Numbered from the stretch's first letter, positions 8,063 to 18,177 are shown. The stretch is DNA of 64,000 bases from Gemmata palustris (GCF_017939745.1 NZ_JAGKQQ010000002.1:620001-684000); one strand, 5' to 3'. The notes: generated from the sequence alone by a model not told the origin. A program made the numbers and translations.

Positions 8063-10366
8063 CTACGAATTCCGATCCAACACTTCGCGCACCTTGCGCG
8101 CGAGGGCCATTGGGGTGTACGGCTTCTGGAGGAACGCGGCGTCCGCTTCCAGAACGCCGTGCCGCACCACGGCGTCGTCCGTGTAGCCGCTCGTGAACAG
8201 AACCTTGAGCCCCGGGTACCGGTGCCGGAGCACTTCGGCCAGCTCCCGACCGCTCATCCCCGGCATCACCACGTCGGTGACCAGGAGGTCCACCGGCGCT
8301 CCGGCCCCGACCAGATAAAGCGCGTCCCGCCCGTCGGTCGCGGGCGTGACCGCGTACCCGTAGGTCTGGAGCGCGAGTAGGGCGAACGTCCGCACGTTCA
8401 CCTGGTCCTCGACCAGGAGGACGGATTCCGTTCCGCCGCGCACCACGACCGAATCGGAACTCGTGCTCGCGCTCCCCCCGTCGACGACCGGGAGGTACAC
8501 CTTGAACGTGGTGCCGACCCCGATTTCGCTGTACACCTCGATGTGCCCGCCGCTCTGCTTGATGATCCCGTAGGTCGTCGCCAGCCCCAGCCCCGTTCCC
8601 TTCCCGACCTCTTTGGTCGTGAAGAACGGCTCGAAGATCCGCTCTTTCACCGCGCCGCTCATTCCGGTCCCCGTGTCGGCGACCGCGGTCAGCACGTACC
8701 GCCCCGGGAGCACGCCCGTGTGAACCCGGGCGTACTCCTCGTCCAACTCGACGTCCCGCGTCTCGATGGTCAGTTGCCCGCCGCGCGGCATCGCGTCCCG
8801 GGCGTTCACCGCCAGGTTAATCAGCACCTGCCCGACCTGCCCCGGGTCCGCGCGCACCCGGCTGACCGCGGGGTCGAGCGAGGTGACCAGGGAAATGTCC
8901 TCCCCGATCAGGCGCCGGAGCAGGCGCCCGGTTTCGTCGACCACGGTGTTCGGGTCCAGCACCTTCGGCTCCAGCACCGCGCGGCGGCTGAACGCCAGGA
9001 GTTGCGCGGTCAGTCCGGCGGCGCGCTCGCCCGCGTCGCGGATCGCGTCGAGCGAGGGGCGGTCCGCGGCCGAGACGGTACCGAGGAGCAGGTCCGAGTA
9101 CCCGTTGATGACCGTGAGGAGGTTGTTGAAGTCGTGGGCCACGCCGCCGGCGAGCTGCCCGAACGCTTCCATCTTCTGGGCCTGCCGGAAGTGTTCTTCG
9201 AGCCGCTTGCGCTCGGTCACGTCCTGGGTCACGCCGATGATCCCCGCGATGCGCCCGTCCGCGTCCAGGGCCGGTTCGCCGCGGACGTTGACCCACTTGG
9301 TGCGCTCGCCGACGACGAGCCGGTGCTCGATCTCGAACGGCACCCCGGCCAGGGCCCGGTGCAGCGCGCCGTCGACGCGCGGGCGGTCGTCCGGGTGGAC
9401 CCGGCGGGCCAGTTCCTCGCCGGCGTGCGGACCGGGGGCGCACTCGCAGATCCGGCTCCCCTCTTCCGAGCTGACGTACGCGCCGTCGCGCGCGTCGTAG
9501 GTCCAGCCCGCGACGTGGGCCATGCTCTCGGCCTGGCGCAACAGCGCCTCGCTCCGGCGCAGGGCCTCCTCGGACCGGTTCCGCTCGGTGACGTCCCGCA
9601 CCACCACGGTGTGGAACCGGCGCCCGCTCGCCTCGCCCCGCGAAACGGTCGCCTCCAGCGGGAACTCCGCGCCGCTCGCCCTCCGCCCGCGGGTCCCCGA
9701 CCGGATCCGGCTCGACAGCGAACCGGTCCCGCCCTCGGCCCCGTTCTCCCCCTCGTCCGGGGCGACTAGTTCGTTCGGGATGAAGTCGGTGAGGGGCCGC
9801 CCCATCGCGCGCGGGGCCGGGCACCCGAACATGCGCTCCGCGGCCGGGTTGAACAGGCTGATGCGCCGATTCTCCTCGACCACGATCACCGCGTCCTTCG
9901 CGGACTCGATGATCCCCGTCAACCGGGCCTCGGACTCGGCCAGCCGGCGCTCGGTCCCGACCTGCCGCAGGATCCGGGCGACCGCTTCCGGGAGGTAGTC
10001 CAAATACTCCAGCGACTTGGTGACGAAGTCCCGGACCCCGACCCGCAGGGCCTGGATCACGGTCGCCTCGTTACTGAACCCGGTCACCAGGATCACCGGC
10101 AGGTCGTACCCGGCGGCCTTCACGCGGGCGTAAAAATCGAGCCCGTCCGTCCCGCCGGGGAGCCGGTAGTCGAGCAGGACGAGGTCGATCGCCCCCTTCC
10201 CGACTTCCACCAGCGCCTCGTCCGCGGTCGCGGCGAGGACCACACTGTACCCCGCCTCTTCGAGCCGGCTCCGCTCGAGTTCGGCGATCCCCGGGTCGTC
10301 CTCGACGACCAGGACGGTGGCGGCGTAAGTGACGGACGGAACGGCGGTTATGAGGGATGCAGGCAT
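8063..10366 (-). CDS. Hybrid histidine kinase with N-terminal and C-terminal receivers
   Basis: A 767-residue soluble protein. Domains in order: receiver (about 17-130, [12 protein letters not shown] and [10 protein letters not shown] with the phospho-acceptor aspartate, conserved K in DFVTKS), PAS (about 145-260), second PAS (about 285-400), HisKA with the phosphorylated histidine in [11 protein letters not shown] (about residue 412), HATPase_c with [25 protein letters not shown] and GTGLGLAT, and a C-terminal receiver (about 645-765, [13 protein letters not shown]). There is no membrane segment, so it senses an internal signal or receives phosphate from a partner. It is the last gene of a three-gene minus-strand unit, 14 bases after the stand-alone receiver. 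Confidence 0.95.
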   Translation of the reverse strand: MPASLITAVPSVTYAATVLVVEDDPGIAELERSRLEEAGYSVVLAATADEALVEVGKGAIDLVLLDYRLPGGTDGLDFYARVKAAGYDLPVILVTGFSNEATVIQALRVGVRDFVTKSLEYLDYLPEAVARILRQVGTERRLAESEARLTGIIESAKDAVIVVEENRRISLFNPAAERMFGCPAPRAMGRPLTDFIPNELVAPDEGENGAEGGTGSLSSRIRSGTRGRRASGAEFPLEATVSRGEASGRRFHTVVVRDVTERNRSEEALRRSEALLRQAESMAHVAGWTYDARDGAYVSSEEGSRICECAPGPHAGEELARRVHPDDRPRVDGALHRALAGVPFEIEHRLVVGERTKWVNVRGEPALDADGRIAGIIGVTQDVTERKRLEEHFRQAQKMEAFGQLAGGVAHDFNNLLTVINGYSDLLLGTVSAADRPSLDAIRDAGERAAGLTAQLLAFSRRAVLEPKVLDPNTVVDETGRLLRRLIGEDISLVTSLDPAVSRVRADPGQVGQVLINLAVNARDAMPRGGQLTIETRDVELDEEYARVHTGVLPGRYVLTAVADTGTGMSGAVKERIFEPFFTTKEVGKGTGLGLATTYGIIKQSGGHIEVYSEIGVGTTFKVYLPVVDGGSASTSSDSVVVRGGTESVLLVEDQVNVRTFALLALQTYGYAVTPATDGRDALYLVGAGAPVDLLVTDVVMPGMSGRELAEVLRHRYPGLKVLFTSGYTDDAVVRHGVLEADAAFLQKPYTPMALARKVREVLDRNS

Positions 10367-10380
10367 CTCATCGGCTCCAG

Positions 10381-10830
10381 CTACACCCGGTCATCTTCTC
10401 GGGGCACTTTTACGATCGCCAGAAACAGCCCGAGGCGCCGAACCGCCTCGACGAACCGGTCGTACTCCACCGGCTTGGTGACGTAACTGGAGCAGCCCAG
10501 TTCGTAGCACCGCTTGACCTCGCGCGGGTCGTCGGTGGTGGTCAGCATGATGACCGGGAACTCGGTCGTTTTCGGGTCCGCCTTGATCTGGCGGAGCACC
10601 TCGACCCCGTCCACGCGGGGCATGTTGATGTCCAGGAGCAGCAGCAGCGGCCCGTTCGGGGTGCGCTCGTGGTACGCCCCCTCGCACCGGACGTAGTCGA
10701 GGGCCTCCTGCCCGTCCTTCACGTGGACGATCCGGTTGGCGAGCCCGGCGTCCAGGAGGTTCTGCTGCACCAAATAGGCGTGCCCCTCGTCGTCCTCGGC
10801 CAGAAGAATGACCAGTCCGCGATCGGCCAT
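10381..10830 (-). CDS. Single-domain response regulator (Rcp1-like)
   Basis: A 149-residue receiver without an output domain. Acidic residues [11 protein letters not shown], the phospho-acceptor in [14 protein letters not shown], the conserved T in VIMLTTTDD and the K in [11 protein letters not shown] are present. The insert between helix 2 and strand 3 ([11 protein letters not shown]) is typical of the Rcp1 group that partners phytochrome-like kinases. The start codon shares one base with the stop of the large kinase upstream (TAATG), so it is translated with it, and it is probably phosphorylated by that kinase. Confidence 0.95.
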   Translation of the reverse strand: MADRGLVILLAEDDEGHAYLVQQNLLDAGLANRIVHVKDGQEALDYVRCEGAYHERTPNGPLLLLLDINMPRVDGVEVLRQIKADPKTTEFPVIMLTTTDDPREVKRCYELGCSSYVTKPVEYDRFVEAVRRLGLFLAIVKVPREDDRV

Positions 10831-13637
10831 TAGGCGCTCCTCGGGGCGAAAAGTGACCCGTCACCGGGCGCCGGCAGGGCCACGAAAAATGTACTGCCCG
10901 CGCCGGGCCGCGACTCGACCCAGACCCGCCCCCGGTGGCGCTCGGCGACGCGGGACACGATCGCCAGCCCGAGCCCCTCCCCGGACCCGATCCCCGGGTG
11001 GGCGCGCTGGAACGCCTGGAAGATCTTCTGGCGGTGCCCCTCGGCGATCCCCAACCCGTTGTCCCGAACGAAGTAGGTCCGAAATCCGCTCGGCACGTCG
11101 GGCGCGCCAGGCGCACCGGGCGGCAGGCACCCGACCTCGATCACCCCGGGCCGGACCGGGTCCAAATAGGTCAGGGCGTTCCCGATCAGGTTCCCGAACA
11201 GTTGTTCGAGCGCGGTCCGATCGCCCCGGGCGGCGGGCAAATCGCCCACCCGGACAACGGCCCCGCGCTCGGTGATGGTGCCCTGGGCGGCCCCCACGAC
11301 CTGCGCAACGACGCGGTCCAAATCGACGACCTCCCAACGATATTCAATGCGCCCGGCACGGGACAGCCGCAACAGGGCGTCAATGATCCCGCTCAGTCGG
11401 AGAACGGCGGTCTGGATGAATCCGACCGATTTGGCCATCTTTCCCTCGAGGAGCGCGCGCCCCCGGGTCCGAACGTCCGGTGGAACGCTTTCTTCGTTGA
11501 CCAGGGCCGTGAGTTGTTGGCACCCCTTCTCCAGCTCCTTGCTGAACCCCTGGAGGTTAACGAGCGGGCTCCGCAAGTCGTGCGACACACTGTACACGAA
11601 CATTTCGTTCTCGGTGTTCTTCTGGGCCAGATCCCGGTTCGCCTCGGCCAGCGCCGCGCTCCGCTCCCGAACGGCCTCCGCCGCGGCCTTCCGCTCGGTA
11701 ATGTCCTGCACCTGGCCGACGTACATCTGTGGCCGCCCGCCCGGGCCGCGGATCACGGCGACGTTCGTCAGCCCCCAGAGCACGTGCCCGTCCTTGTGCC
11801 GGTACTGCTTCTCCATCTGGAAGTAATCGCCCGCGCCCGCCAGCAGCACCTTCCGCCGGTCCAGGCTCTCGCCCAGGTGGTCCGGGTGCGTGACGTCGGC
11901 CAGGCCCAGCCCCTGCAGTTCGTCCGGCGCCGCGTACCCGAACAACTGGGCGAACGCCGCGTTCGCGCGGAGGAACCGGTTGTCGAGGTCCGTCAGCACC
12001 ATCGCCATGTTCGTGGTGTCGAACGCGCCGCGGAACAGGGCCTCCTCCTCGCGCAGGGCGGCGTTCGCCCGGTCCAGTTCGGCCGTTCGCGCGCGGACCC
12101 GGTCCTCCAGTTCCTCGTTCAGGCGGCGCACCTCGGCCTCCGCGCGCTTGCGGGCGGAAACGTCCTGAAACGCGATCCCCACGGACCGGTCCGGGAGCGG
12201 GAACGCGAGGACGGACCACCACCGCTCCTCGACCCGCGCGTCCCCGTACCGGAACTCCCCCAGGTCGTCCGCCGCGCCCGACTCCGCGACCGCGGTGTAC
12301 CGGCGCAGTTGGTCCTCGGGGATCGCCGGGAACACGTCCGTGACCGCGCGCCCGAGCGCCGCGTCGAGCGCAATGCCCAGCAACCGGGCCGCGCCGCGGT
12401 TGCCCGAGCGGACGCGCAAGAGCGCCCCGGCCCCCGGGCCGTCGAGTTGGTAGATGAGCAGGCCGATGGGGATGTTCTGCGCGACGTCCGCGAACAGCCG
12501 CAGTGCGGCCTCGGCCCGCTTGCGCTCGGTCAGGTCGGTCAGCATCGTGCGACTGCGCAGGTACCGCCCTTCGGGATCGCGGACCGATGAGGAGTTGACC
12601 AGGACGGGAAACGTGGTGCCGTCCTTGCGCACCAGATCGAGTTCGACACCGACGACGGCCCCCTCCTCTCGCACCTGATCGAACCCCTGCTGGTAGGCCC
12701 CGCGGCTGTTCGCGCTCACCAAGTCCGCGAACCGCCGCCGCCCGATCACTTCGTCGGCTTCGTACCCGAGCCACTGCAGTTCGGTCCGGTTGACCGCGAC
12801 GAGCACCCCGTCCTGGTCGACCGAGTGGTACCCGCACGGGGCGTTGTCGTACAGGTCCTTCACCCGGTCCGACGCCCGGGTAAGGGCCTCGGCCATGTCC
12901 CGGAACGCGCGGTCGAGGACCGCAATTTCGTCGTTCCCCTTGAGGGGCGGCGGGAGCTCATCCCCCGTCGCCAACCGATGGGCGTTGGCCTCCAGCTCGG
13001 CGAACCGGCGCGCGATGCCCCGGTGGAACGCGAACCCGAGTGCGAAGGTGCTGATGACGACCGCGAGGCCCCCGAAAACGAACAGCCGGTTGAGCCGCAC
13101 GCGGGACCGCTCCAGGGTCGTGAGGCGCTCCCGGTCGAGGCGCTCCTCTTCGTCCAGGAACGTTTTGACCTCCCGGCGAAAGTCGGCCATCAGGACGCGC
13201 CCGCGCCCGGACCGGACCCGCCCCACCGCTTCGTCCGTCGCTCCCCCTCGAATCAGGCTCTCGATGTCGCTCTGCCACGCGAGCAACTCCCCCGCACGGG
13301 TCCGAATCGCGCGGAAGTGCTCGGCCTGCTCCGGGTTGTCCGCGAGGCGCCCTTCGAGGTCATTGAAATGCCCGGGCAGCTCCCGAACCGCGTCCCAATA
13401 GCTCTGGGCGAAGGTCGCGTCGCCGGAAATGACGTACCCGCGGACCGAGGCGTGGGCGTCGGCCACCGTGCTGTGGATCTCGTGGGCCCGGGCCATCACG
13501 TCCTTGGTGTGTGCGGCCCACCGCTCCGCGTCTTCGTGATCGCGCTGCAACCGAACGGCCACAAGAACAAAAACGAGTTGGAGCAATAGGGGCAGGGCGA
13601 TGAGGACCAGACCCTTTTGAAACACGGTCAAATTCAC
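10830..13637 (-). CDS. Membrane PAS-rich sensor histidine kinase with CHASE3-like input
   Basis: A 935-residue kinase. TM1 at about 8-28, an extracytoplasmic helical domain (about 35-185) with SVRGYVISGDATFAQSYWDA typical of CHASE3, TM2 at about 187-207, HAMP (about 205-260), three PAS domains (about 265-375, 385-500, 530-640), HisKA with SVSHDLRSPLVNLQGFSKEL, and HATPase_c with NLIGNALTYL, VRDNGLGI and GEGLGLAIV. The HisKA sequence is of the phytochrome/Cph1 type, which matches the Rcp1-like receiver next to it. It is the first gene of the signalling operon. A perfect TATAAT lies at 13873-13878 on the minus strand, but without a convincing -35. Confidence 0.95.
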   Translation of the reverse strand: MNLTVFQKGLVLIALPLLLQLVFVLVAVRLQRDHEDAERWAAHTKDVMARAHEIHSTVADAHASVRGYVISGDATFAQSYWDAVRELPGHFNDLEGRLADNPEQAEHFRAIRTRAGELLAWQSDIESLIRGGATDEAVGRVRSGRGRVLMADFRREVKTFLDEEERLDRERLTTLERSRVRLNRLFVFGGLAVVISTFALGFAFHRGIARRFAELEANAHRLATGDELPPPLKGNDEIAVLDRAFRDMAEALTRASDRVKDLYDNAPCGYHSVDQDGVLVAVNRTELQWLGYEADEVIGRRRFADLVSANSRGAYQQGFDQVREEGAVVGVELDLVRKDGTTFPVLVNSSSVRDPEGRYLRSRTMLTDLTERKRAEAALRLFADVAQNIPIGLLIYQLDGPGAGALLRVRSGNRGAARLLGIALDAALGRAVTDVFPAIPEDQLRRYTAVAESGAADDLGEFRYGDARVEERWWSVLAFPLPDRSVGIAFQDVSARKRAEAEVRRLNEELEDRVRARTAELDRANAALREEEALFRGAFDTTNMAMVLTDLDNRFLRANAAFAQLFGYAAPDELQGLGLADVTHPDHLGESLDRRKVLLAGAGDYFQMEKQYRHKDGHVLWGLTNVAVIRGPGGRPQMYVGQVQDITERKAAAEAVRERSAALAEANRDLAQKNTENEMFVYSVSHDLRSPLVNLQGFSKELEKGCQQLTALVNEESVPPDVRTRGRALLEGKMAKSVGFIQTAVLRLSGIIDALLRLSRAGRIEYRWEVVDLDRVVAQVVGAAQGTITERGAVVRVGDLPAARGDRTALEQLFGNLIGNALTYLDPVRPGVIEVGCLPPGAPGAPDVPSGFRTYFVRDNGLGIAEGHRQKIFQAFQRAHPGIGSGEGLGLAIVSRVAERHRGRVWVESRPGAGSTFFVALPAPGDGSLFAPRSA

Positions 13638-14446
13638 GGGACCACCGTCGAGTGCGGAGAGCAGGCGGCTTGCGAGCGCCGAAACGGGGCGCGGGCGGTC
13701 AGGTCTTCGGGGTCAATCGAGCCGATCCGCGAGCGCGTGATACGGAGCCGGTACGGAGCGATCGGCGCATCTACCGGCCCGGCGTACTCATAGGATTACA
13801 ACCACAACCGGACAGCGCGCCAAGCGAAAACATCGAACGTGTAATTACAACAGTTACACAAATCACAAATCTATTATAGACTTGACCAATCACGAACCGT
13901 GACGCGGACCATTTCTGACGCGATCTTGGGGCTGAAAACAACGGAACCAGAGTTCCAAATCTTCGTCAAACTGATCCGGCACTAACATTCGCTCACATTT
14001 CCAGCACTTGGCAGCCTAATTGCCGGAAGCAATCGATCATAAATTCAATATTCACCGGAACTTCCGTCTCAATTCCACATGAGCTCACCGGCGTAAATCC
14101 GCACCAATGGCTAACAAACGCTGGCTTTCCAAGATTCAAATCACTTCCGGTCTCGAAACACGCCACTGGCGCCAAAAAAGTCGCAACTGCTTACGCAGTA
14201 AATACTAACACGATAAACTGTGCACAAAATCGCACTACATCATTTGCCGCCATCGACACGAATTTGAAACAGAGTGGCTCACCGCCGAACGCGGCGGCTT
14301 CTGGCGAAGTCATTGCGGACAGCGGTTTGTGGCGACGAGACGAATTGACTGAAGTGCGAGAGCTTTCAAAGGCGGCGTAACGAACGGATGAGGGGATTCT
14401 TCGCGGGTGAATATCGCGCGCCGAAAGTTGCCCAAGAAGGGCCGTA
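13638..14446. other. Gene-poor interval of about 0.8 kb
   Basis: Base composition falls well below the surrounding genes, especially in 13790-13900. I see no ORF with clear coding character. It contains a recurrent 10-bp-period motif at 13981-14000 (listed separately) and a minus-strand TATAAT at 13873-13878 that may belong to the kinase promoter. A short minus-strand frame at 13993-14175 is discussed under rejected items. Confidence 0.6.
13981..14000. promoter_or_regulatory. Copy 1 of a motif made of two 10-bp near-repeats
   Basis: The sequence ACTAACATTCGCTCACATTT can be read as two 10-base units, ACTAACATTC and GCTCACATTT. Bases 13983-14000 match 58351-58368 at 17 of 18 positions, about 44 kb away. 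A 10-base period puts both units on one face of the helix, as in a direct-repeat protein-binding site. It is about 345 bases upstream of the membrane kinase start. The function is inferred only. Confidence 0.45.
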
Positions 14447-14704
14447 TCAGTTCGGCCGATCGGGGGCTCCCCGATCCGGGCCGAGTTGCGCGGCCTTCTC
14501 GCGCCCGCGCGCGGACAGGCCGTAGCGGGCGCTGCGCCCGGTCGTTCGGCGCTCGAACCAGCCGTGAGACAGAGCGGCAACGGCCGCGAACCGGTGCGTA
14601 CCCAAACCGACCTCGATTTCTGGAATCGTGAGCGTTTCCCGGTCGGCGAGTAACTGAACCAGAGCGAGCCTCCGCTCCATCATGGAGGGATACTTGTCGT
14701 CCAC
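14447..14704 (-). CDS. Small winged-helix-like protein
   Basis: An 85-residue protein from a GTG at 14702-14704. The start is supported by GAGGAG seven bases or so upstream on the minus strand. The sequence MERRLALVQLLADRETLTIP, then a helix (FAAVAALSHGWFERR) and TTGRSARYGLSARGREKA looks like a compact winged helix-turn-helix in which the last part is the wing. It could be a stand-alone transcription regulator. It stands alone in a gene-poor interval. An alternative is that it is a remnant of a larger gene, but the good ribosome-binding site argues for expression. Confidence 0.55.
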   Translation of the reverse strand: MDDKYPSMMERRLALVQLLADRETLTIPEIEVGLGTHRFAAVAALSHGWFERRTTGRSARYGLSARGREKAAQLGPDRGAPDRPN

Positions 14705-15070
14705 AACATCTCCTCGTCACCGCCCCATCCTCGGGTGGCACCGATTTCAGGGACGATCTCTTGCGCGCAAACTAACCTTTCATAATTTCTATTCTGCCCC
14801 AATCGCCCGCGACGAGTCGCGGAATCACAAGAAATTCTCGCGAGACGTCGTGGTCAGTCCGTGGGCACAACGTTGTTCCCACGTCACCTGAATTCACGCC
14901 AGTGGTGAGATCGCAAGCGCGCGAATCAGAAGGGCAGAAGCAGCATTCGTGCCCGGCGAACGGGGCCACACTTGCAAGGGTCGTGAACGGAAATGCTCTT
15001 TGTCAAAGCGCTTTCGGCAACGGCAGTTGAGCACTCGTGAACGCGGCCGTGCCCCACTTCACCCCGACAC
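14705..15070. other. Intergenic interval, no gene seen
   Basis: Frames here are short and have no family resemblance or ribosome-binding site. The interval separates the small winged-helix gene from the terminator of the S9 peptidase gene. Nothing else was recognised. Confidence 0.5.
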
Positions 15071-15106
15071 AAAACAAAAAGCGCCCCCGGGAAGTCCCGG
15101 AGGCGC
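15071..15106 (-). terminator. Intrinsic terminator of the S9 peptidase gene
   Basis: Read on the minus strand, a 12-bp GC-rich stem with one imperfect pair (15106-15095 with 15092-15081) and a two-base loop is followed directly by TTTTTGTTTTGT. It lies about 40 bases after the peptidase stop codon. Stem plus T-run is the classical intrinsic form. Confidence 0.85.
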
Positions 15107-15145
15107 GTCGTGACCATTCGTGCGCGCAAAATACCCGCAACGGGC

Positions 15146-18037
15146 TTATTTCCGCTTCACGTCCTTAATGTTGATGTCCGCCCCGGTTTGGCGATCGTTC
15201 AGCAAATTTTCTGCGAAGAAGTCCCACATCCGCTGCGTGAAGTACGGCTGGGCGGCGCCGAAGGCGTGTCGCGCGCCGGGGATCATCAGCATGTCGAAGC
15301 GCTTGTTCGCTTTGATGAGCGCGTCCACGAGGCGCATCGTGTTCGCGGGGTGAACGTTGTTATCGATCTCCCCGTGAACGAGCATCAGGTGCCCCTTCAG
15401 GTTCGCGGCCAGTTCCGCGTTCGTCGGGATGTGGATGTCGAACCGCATCGCCGGCAGCGTGACGACCGGGAGAGCGGTACCCGCCGTGCGCGGGGGCGGC
15501 GCTTGCTGAGCCTGGGCCGCCGAGTTCTTGAGCGCGGCCAGTTTCGCGTTCAGGTCCGCGAGCTTGCGCTCCAGGTCCGCGACCGAGTCCTCGTTCCGCG
15601 GATCGAACGATTCGAGGAGGTCTTCGAGTTCGGATTCGAGCGCCTGTTCCGGCGTCGGCCCCTTCTTGCGCCCGCCCGTGCCCTTCCCGAAGCCCTTTCC
15701 GGCCCCGGTGTTCGCATCGGTCGCGGTGGAGGTACCCTTCCCGTCCCCTACCGGAACCTCTTTCATGCCGTGATAGGTCTCGGACCAGTTGTCGTTGTAG
15801 ATGTTGTTGTCGTGGTTACCGGCGCTGGCGACCGCGGCCTTGAAGAACTCGTTGTATGGCTTCTGCAGCACCGCCGCGGCCGACATGAACCCGCCGCCGG
15901 AGTGCCCGTAAATGCCCACACGATCGATATCGATAAAGCTGTGGCGCGCAGCGAGGGCTTCGAGGGCGGCTTTCTTGTCCACCAGCCCGTAGTCACGCAA
16001 GTTGAAATAACCAAATGAGTGGTACGCCTTCGACCGCTCCGGGCTGCCGCCACGGTGCCCCACCTGAATGACGATGAACCCGAGTTGTGCTAACTGCATC
16101 GTCTGGCTGTGGGCCGAGAACCGGTAAACGACGCCCTCCGTTTGCGGCCCCGGGTACACGTGTGCAATAATCGGGTACTTCTTCTTCGCGTCGAAGTCGA
16201 ACGGCTTCCACATGTTCCCGTAGAGGTCGGTGACACCGTCCGCGGCCTTCACCGTGAACGTTTCCGGCATCTGCCAGCCGGTCTTCTTCAGCGCGGACAG
16301 GTCGGTCGTTTCCAGCACCATCAGCACCTTGCCGGCGTCGTCGCGGAGCGTGGCGAACGGCGCGTAGTCCACCCGCGTGCTGTTGGTCACAACGAACTTC
16401 TTCGACGGCGACAGCGACGACGACTGGTTGAAGCCACTCAGGGGCTGCTTCTCGCTCCCTTCAACCAGGGAGACGATCGGAGCCGAGTTCGGTTCCTCGC
16501 TCGGGTCGAGGCAGGTCAACCCGGTGCCGTCAAGTTTCACGCGGTAGAGGTGCGTGTAGTACAGGTTCTCGCCCGGTTCGCGCCCGTTGCCGATGATGTA
16601 GACGAACCCGGCCTTCGCATCGATCTCGACGATCCGGCTCGCGCGCCACGCGCCGCTCGTGAGGGCGTTCTTGAACGTGCCGTCGCGCCCGTAGCGGTAG
16701 AAGTGGCCCCACCCGCTGCGCTCCGACCACCACACGAACTCGTCGGTTTCCTCGATGTAGCGCGGCGTTTGCATTTCGAGGTACGCGGCATCGAACGCCT
16801 CGTTCACGAGGCACTTGCAGGTGCTGCTGAACACATCAAAGGCGCAGATTTCGAGGTTCCGCCGGAGCCGGTCGCGGCGGATGAACCGCAACTCGCCCGG
16901 GCCCTTGCCCCAACGCAGGTCCGAGTACCGCTCGTCCTTCCATTTCTGCGTGATCCGCGTGAGCGCTTTGGACTCGACGACACAGTAGTAGAGTTCCGTC
17001 TTGCGAACGAGTTCTTCGCCCGGCATCGGGTACTTGTACTGTTCGAGCTTGGGCCGCGGGTCGGCGATCGAGTCCACGAGGTAGAGGTCCTTCACCCCGC
17101 GGCTATCGGCCCGCGTGATGTAGAACGCCTTCGAGTCCGTCGACCACGTCACGTTGGGCCGCGTCTTGCGGTCCGCCGGCGCTGAAGCGCCGGCGCCCGT
17201 GCCCTTCCCGGTGTTGTTCCCCTTCCCGAACCCGCCGCCCCCACCGCCGAAGCCGCCCACGAACGTGTACTCTTCCGCGCCGTCCGTCGAGAGCTGCGCC
17301 GCCTTGTCTTCGGGTTGCCCCTCGTCGCAGAGGTAGAGGTTGTACTTCAAGAGGAACACGTACTTCTTCTTGTCCGGCGAGTAGTTCTTGTACGAAGACG
17401 CCGGCTCGGTCGGGGTCTTGGGCTGCGCCTCCCCCATGCCGCCCATGCCACCCGTTCCGCCACCCATATCGTCCTTCTTCTGCTCGGTTTCGCCCTCGCG
17501 CAACCGGCGGAGCATCTCGTTCACGCGCTCATCACCGAGCTGCCCGCGCAGGCGCTCGATGGCTTCCGCGTTGAGGGGGCCGGTCCCGCTCGCGGACGCC
17601 TTGCCGGTGGACTTCAGTTTGCCCGCACCCAGGTCGAACTCGTACTGGTTCTCGCTGAACGCGAAGGTGAATTTCTTCCCGTCCGCGGCGACAACCACGC
17701 GATCGAGCCGCAGCGTGTCGCCGTCGAGCGGCTTTTTCGACGCTTCCGAAAGCGCCGAGGCCAACGCCACGTGATCGAACAACGGCGCCCGTTCCTTCTT
17801 CGTGGGATCGACGCGCCAGTACCGGTTCCCGGTCGCGGTGCGGGCCGCGTACCAGAACGTGTCCGACTTGCCGATCCACTGCGGCGCAACGGACGCCTCT
17901 TGAACGTGGCGCGTCACGAAATCGCGGTCGAACTTCTGGGCGAGAGGGTAGTTGGCCCCTGTGATCCGCTCTTGAGCGGAAACGAGCGGGGCGAGCGCGA
18001 TCACGAAGATCGCGACAATCGCGTGGCAGCGAGTCAT
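15146..18037 (-). CDS. S9 family (prolyl oligopeptidase/DPP IV-like) secreted peptidase
   Basis: A 963-residue protein with a signal peptide (VAIFVIALAPLVSAQE). A beta-propeller N-terminal half precedes an alpha/beta-hydrolase catalytic domain with the nucleophile in GIYGHSGGG, the acid in HGEIDNNVHP and the histidine in PGARHAFG. Three insertions are unusual: a methionine/glycine-rich run near residue 190 (GGGTGGMGGMGEAQ), a glycine-rich run near residue 265-290 (VGGFGGGGGGFGKG), and between nucleophile and acid about 90 residues of GKGFGKGTGGRKKG followed by a coiled-coil-like ADLERKLADLNAKLAALK. The gene is probably monocistronic; an insertion sequence sits 61 bases upstream of its start. 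It likely cleaves exported peptides. Confidence 0.95.
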   Translation of the reverse strand: MTRCHAIVAIFVIALAPLVSAQERITGANYPLAQKFDRDFVTRHVQEASVAPQWIGKSDTFWYAARTATGNRYWRVDPTKKERAPLFDHVALASALSEASKKPLDGDTLRLDRVVVAADGKKFTFAFSENQYEFDLGAGKLKSTGKASASGTGPLNAEAIERLRGQLGDERVNEMLRRLREGETEQKKDDMGGGTGGMGGMGEAQPKTPTEPASSYKNYSPDKKKYVFLLKYNLYLCDEGQPEDKAAQLSTDGAEEYTFVGGFGGGGGGFGKGNNTGKGTGAGASAPADRKTRPNVTWSTDSKAFYITRADSRGVKDLYLVDSIADPRPKLEQYKYPMPGEELVRKTELYYCVVESKALTRITQKWKDERYSDLRWGKGPGELRFIRRDRLRRNLEICAFDVFSSTCKCLVNEAFDAAYLEMQTPRYIEETDEFVWWSERSGWGHFYRYGRDGTFKNALTSGAWRASRIVEIDAKAGFVYIIGNGREPGENLYYTHLYRVKLDGTGLTCLDPSEEPNSAPIVSLVEGSEKQPLSGFNQSSSLSPSKKFVVTNSTRVDYAPFATLRDDAGKVLMVLETTDLSALKKTGWQMPETFTVKAADGVTDLYGNMWKPFDFDAKKKYPIIAHVYPGPQTEGVVYRFSAHSQTMQLAQLGFIVIQVGHRGGSPERSKAYHSFGYFNLRDYGLVDKKAALEALAARHSFIDIDRVGIYGHSGGGFMSAAAVLQKPYNEFFKAAVASAGNHDNNIYNDNWSETYHGMKEVPVGDGKGTSTATDANTGAGKGFGKGTGGRKKGPTPEQALESELEDLLESFDPRNEDSVADLERKLADLNAKLAALKNSAAQAQQAPPPRTAGTALPVVTLPAMRFDIHIPTNAELAANLKGHLMLVHGEIDNNVHPANTMRLVDALIKANKRFDMLMIPGARHAFGAAQPYFTQRMWDFFAENLLNDRQTGADINIKDVKRK

Positions 18038-18092
18038 GGCGTAGTGCCCTGGTGATAAAGGTGCCGTTTAGCCAGATTATCCAGGTTGTTGC

Positions 18093-18098
18093 AGAAGT
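18093..18098. repeat. Target-site duplication, left copy
   Basis: AGAAGT directly abuts the left inverted end of the insertion sequence and is repeated exactly after the right end. Confidence 0.75.
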
Positions 18099-18121
18099 CT
18101 GTACTTTCCGCGAAGTTATAG
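18099..18121 (+). repeat. Left terminal inverted repeat of the insertion sequence
   Basis: Begins CTGTACTTTCCGCGAA. It matches the reverse complement of 19558-19580 at 22 of 23 positions. Confidence 0.9.
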
Positions 18122-18177
18122 GCGGTTGGCGTAAGTTGTGGGGTCGGGAGTAGACGAGTGCCGGCCCGTCCGGGAGG

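Noticed and set aside
13873-13878. Minus-strand TATAAT as promoter of the membrane sensor kinase
   Set aside because: Perfect -10 hexamer but no acceptable -35 at 15-19 bases; in an AT-rich patch this can be chance.
13993-14580. Minus-strand frame in two pieces with one stop (about 14191), ending in FRQLGCQVLEM
   Set aside because: The last 60 residues look somewhat protein-like, so a decayed gene was considered. The start would be a TTG, there is no ribosome-binding site, and the upstream piece overlaps the small winged-helix gene. Not enough to call.
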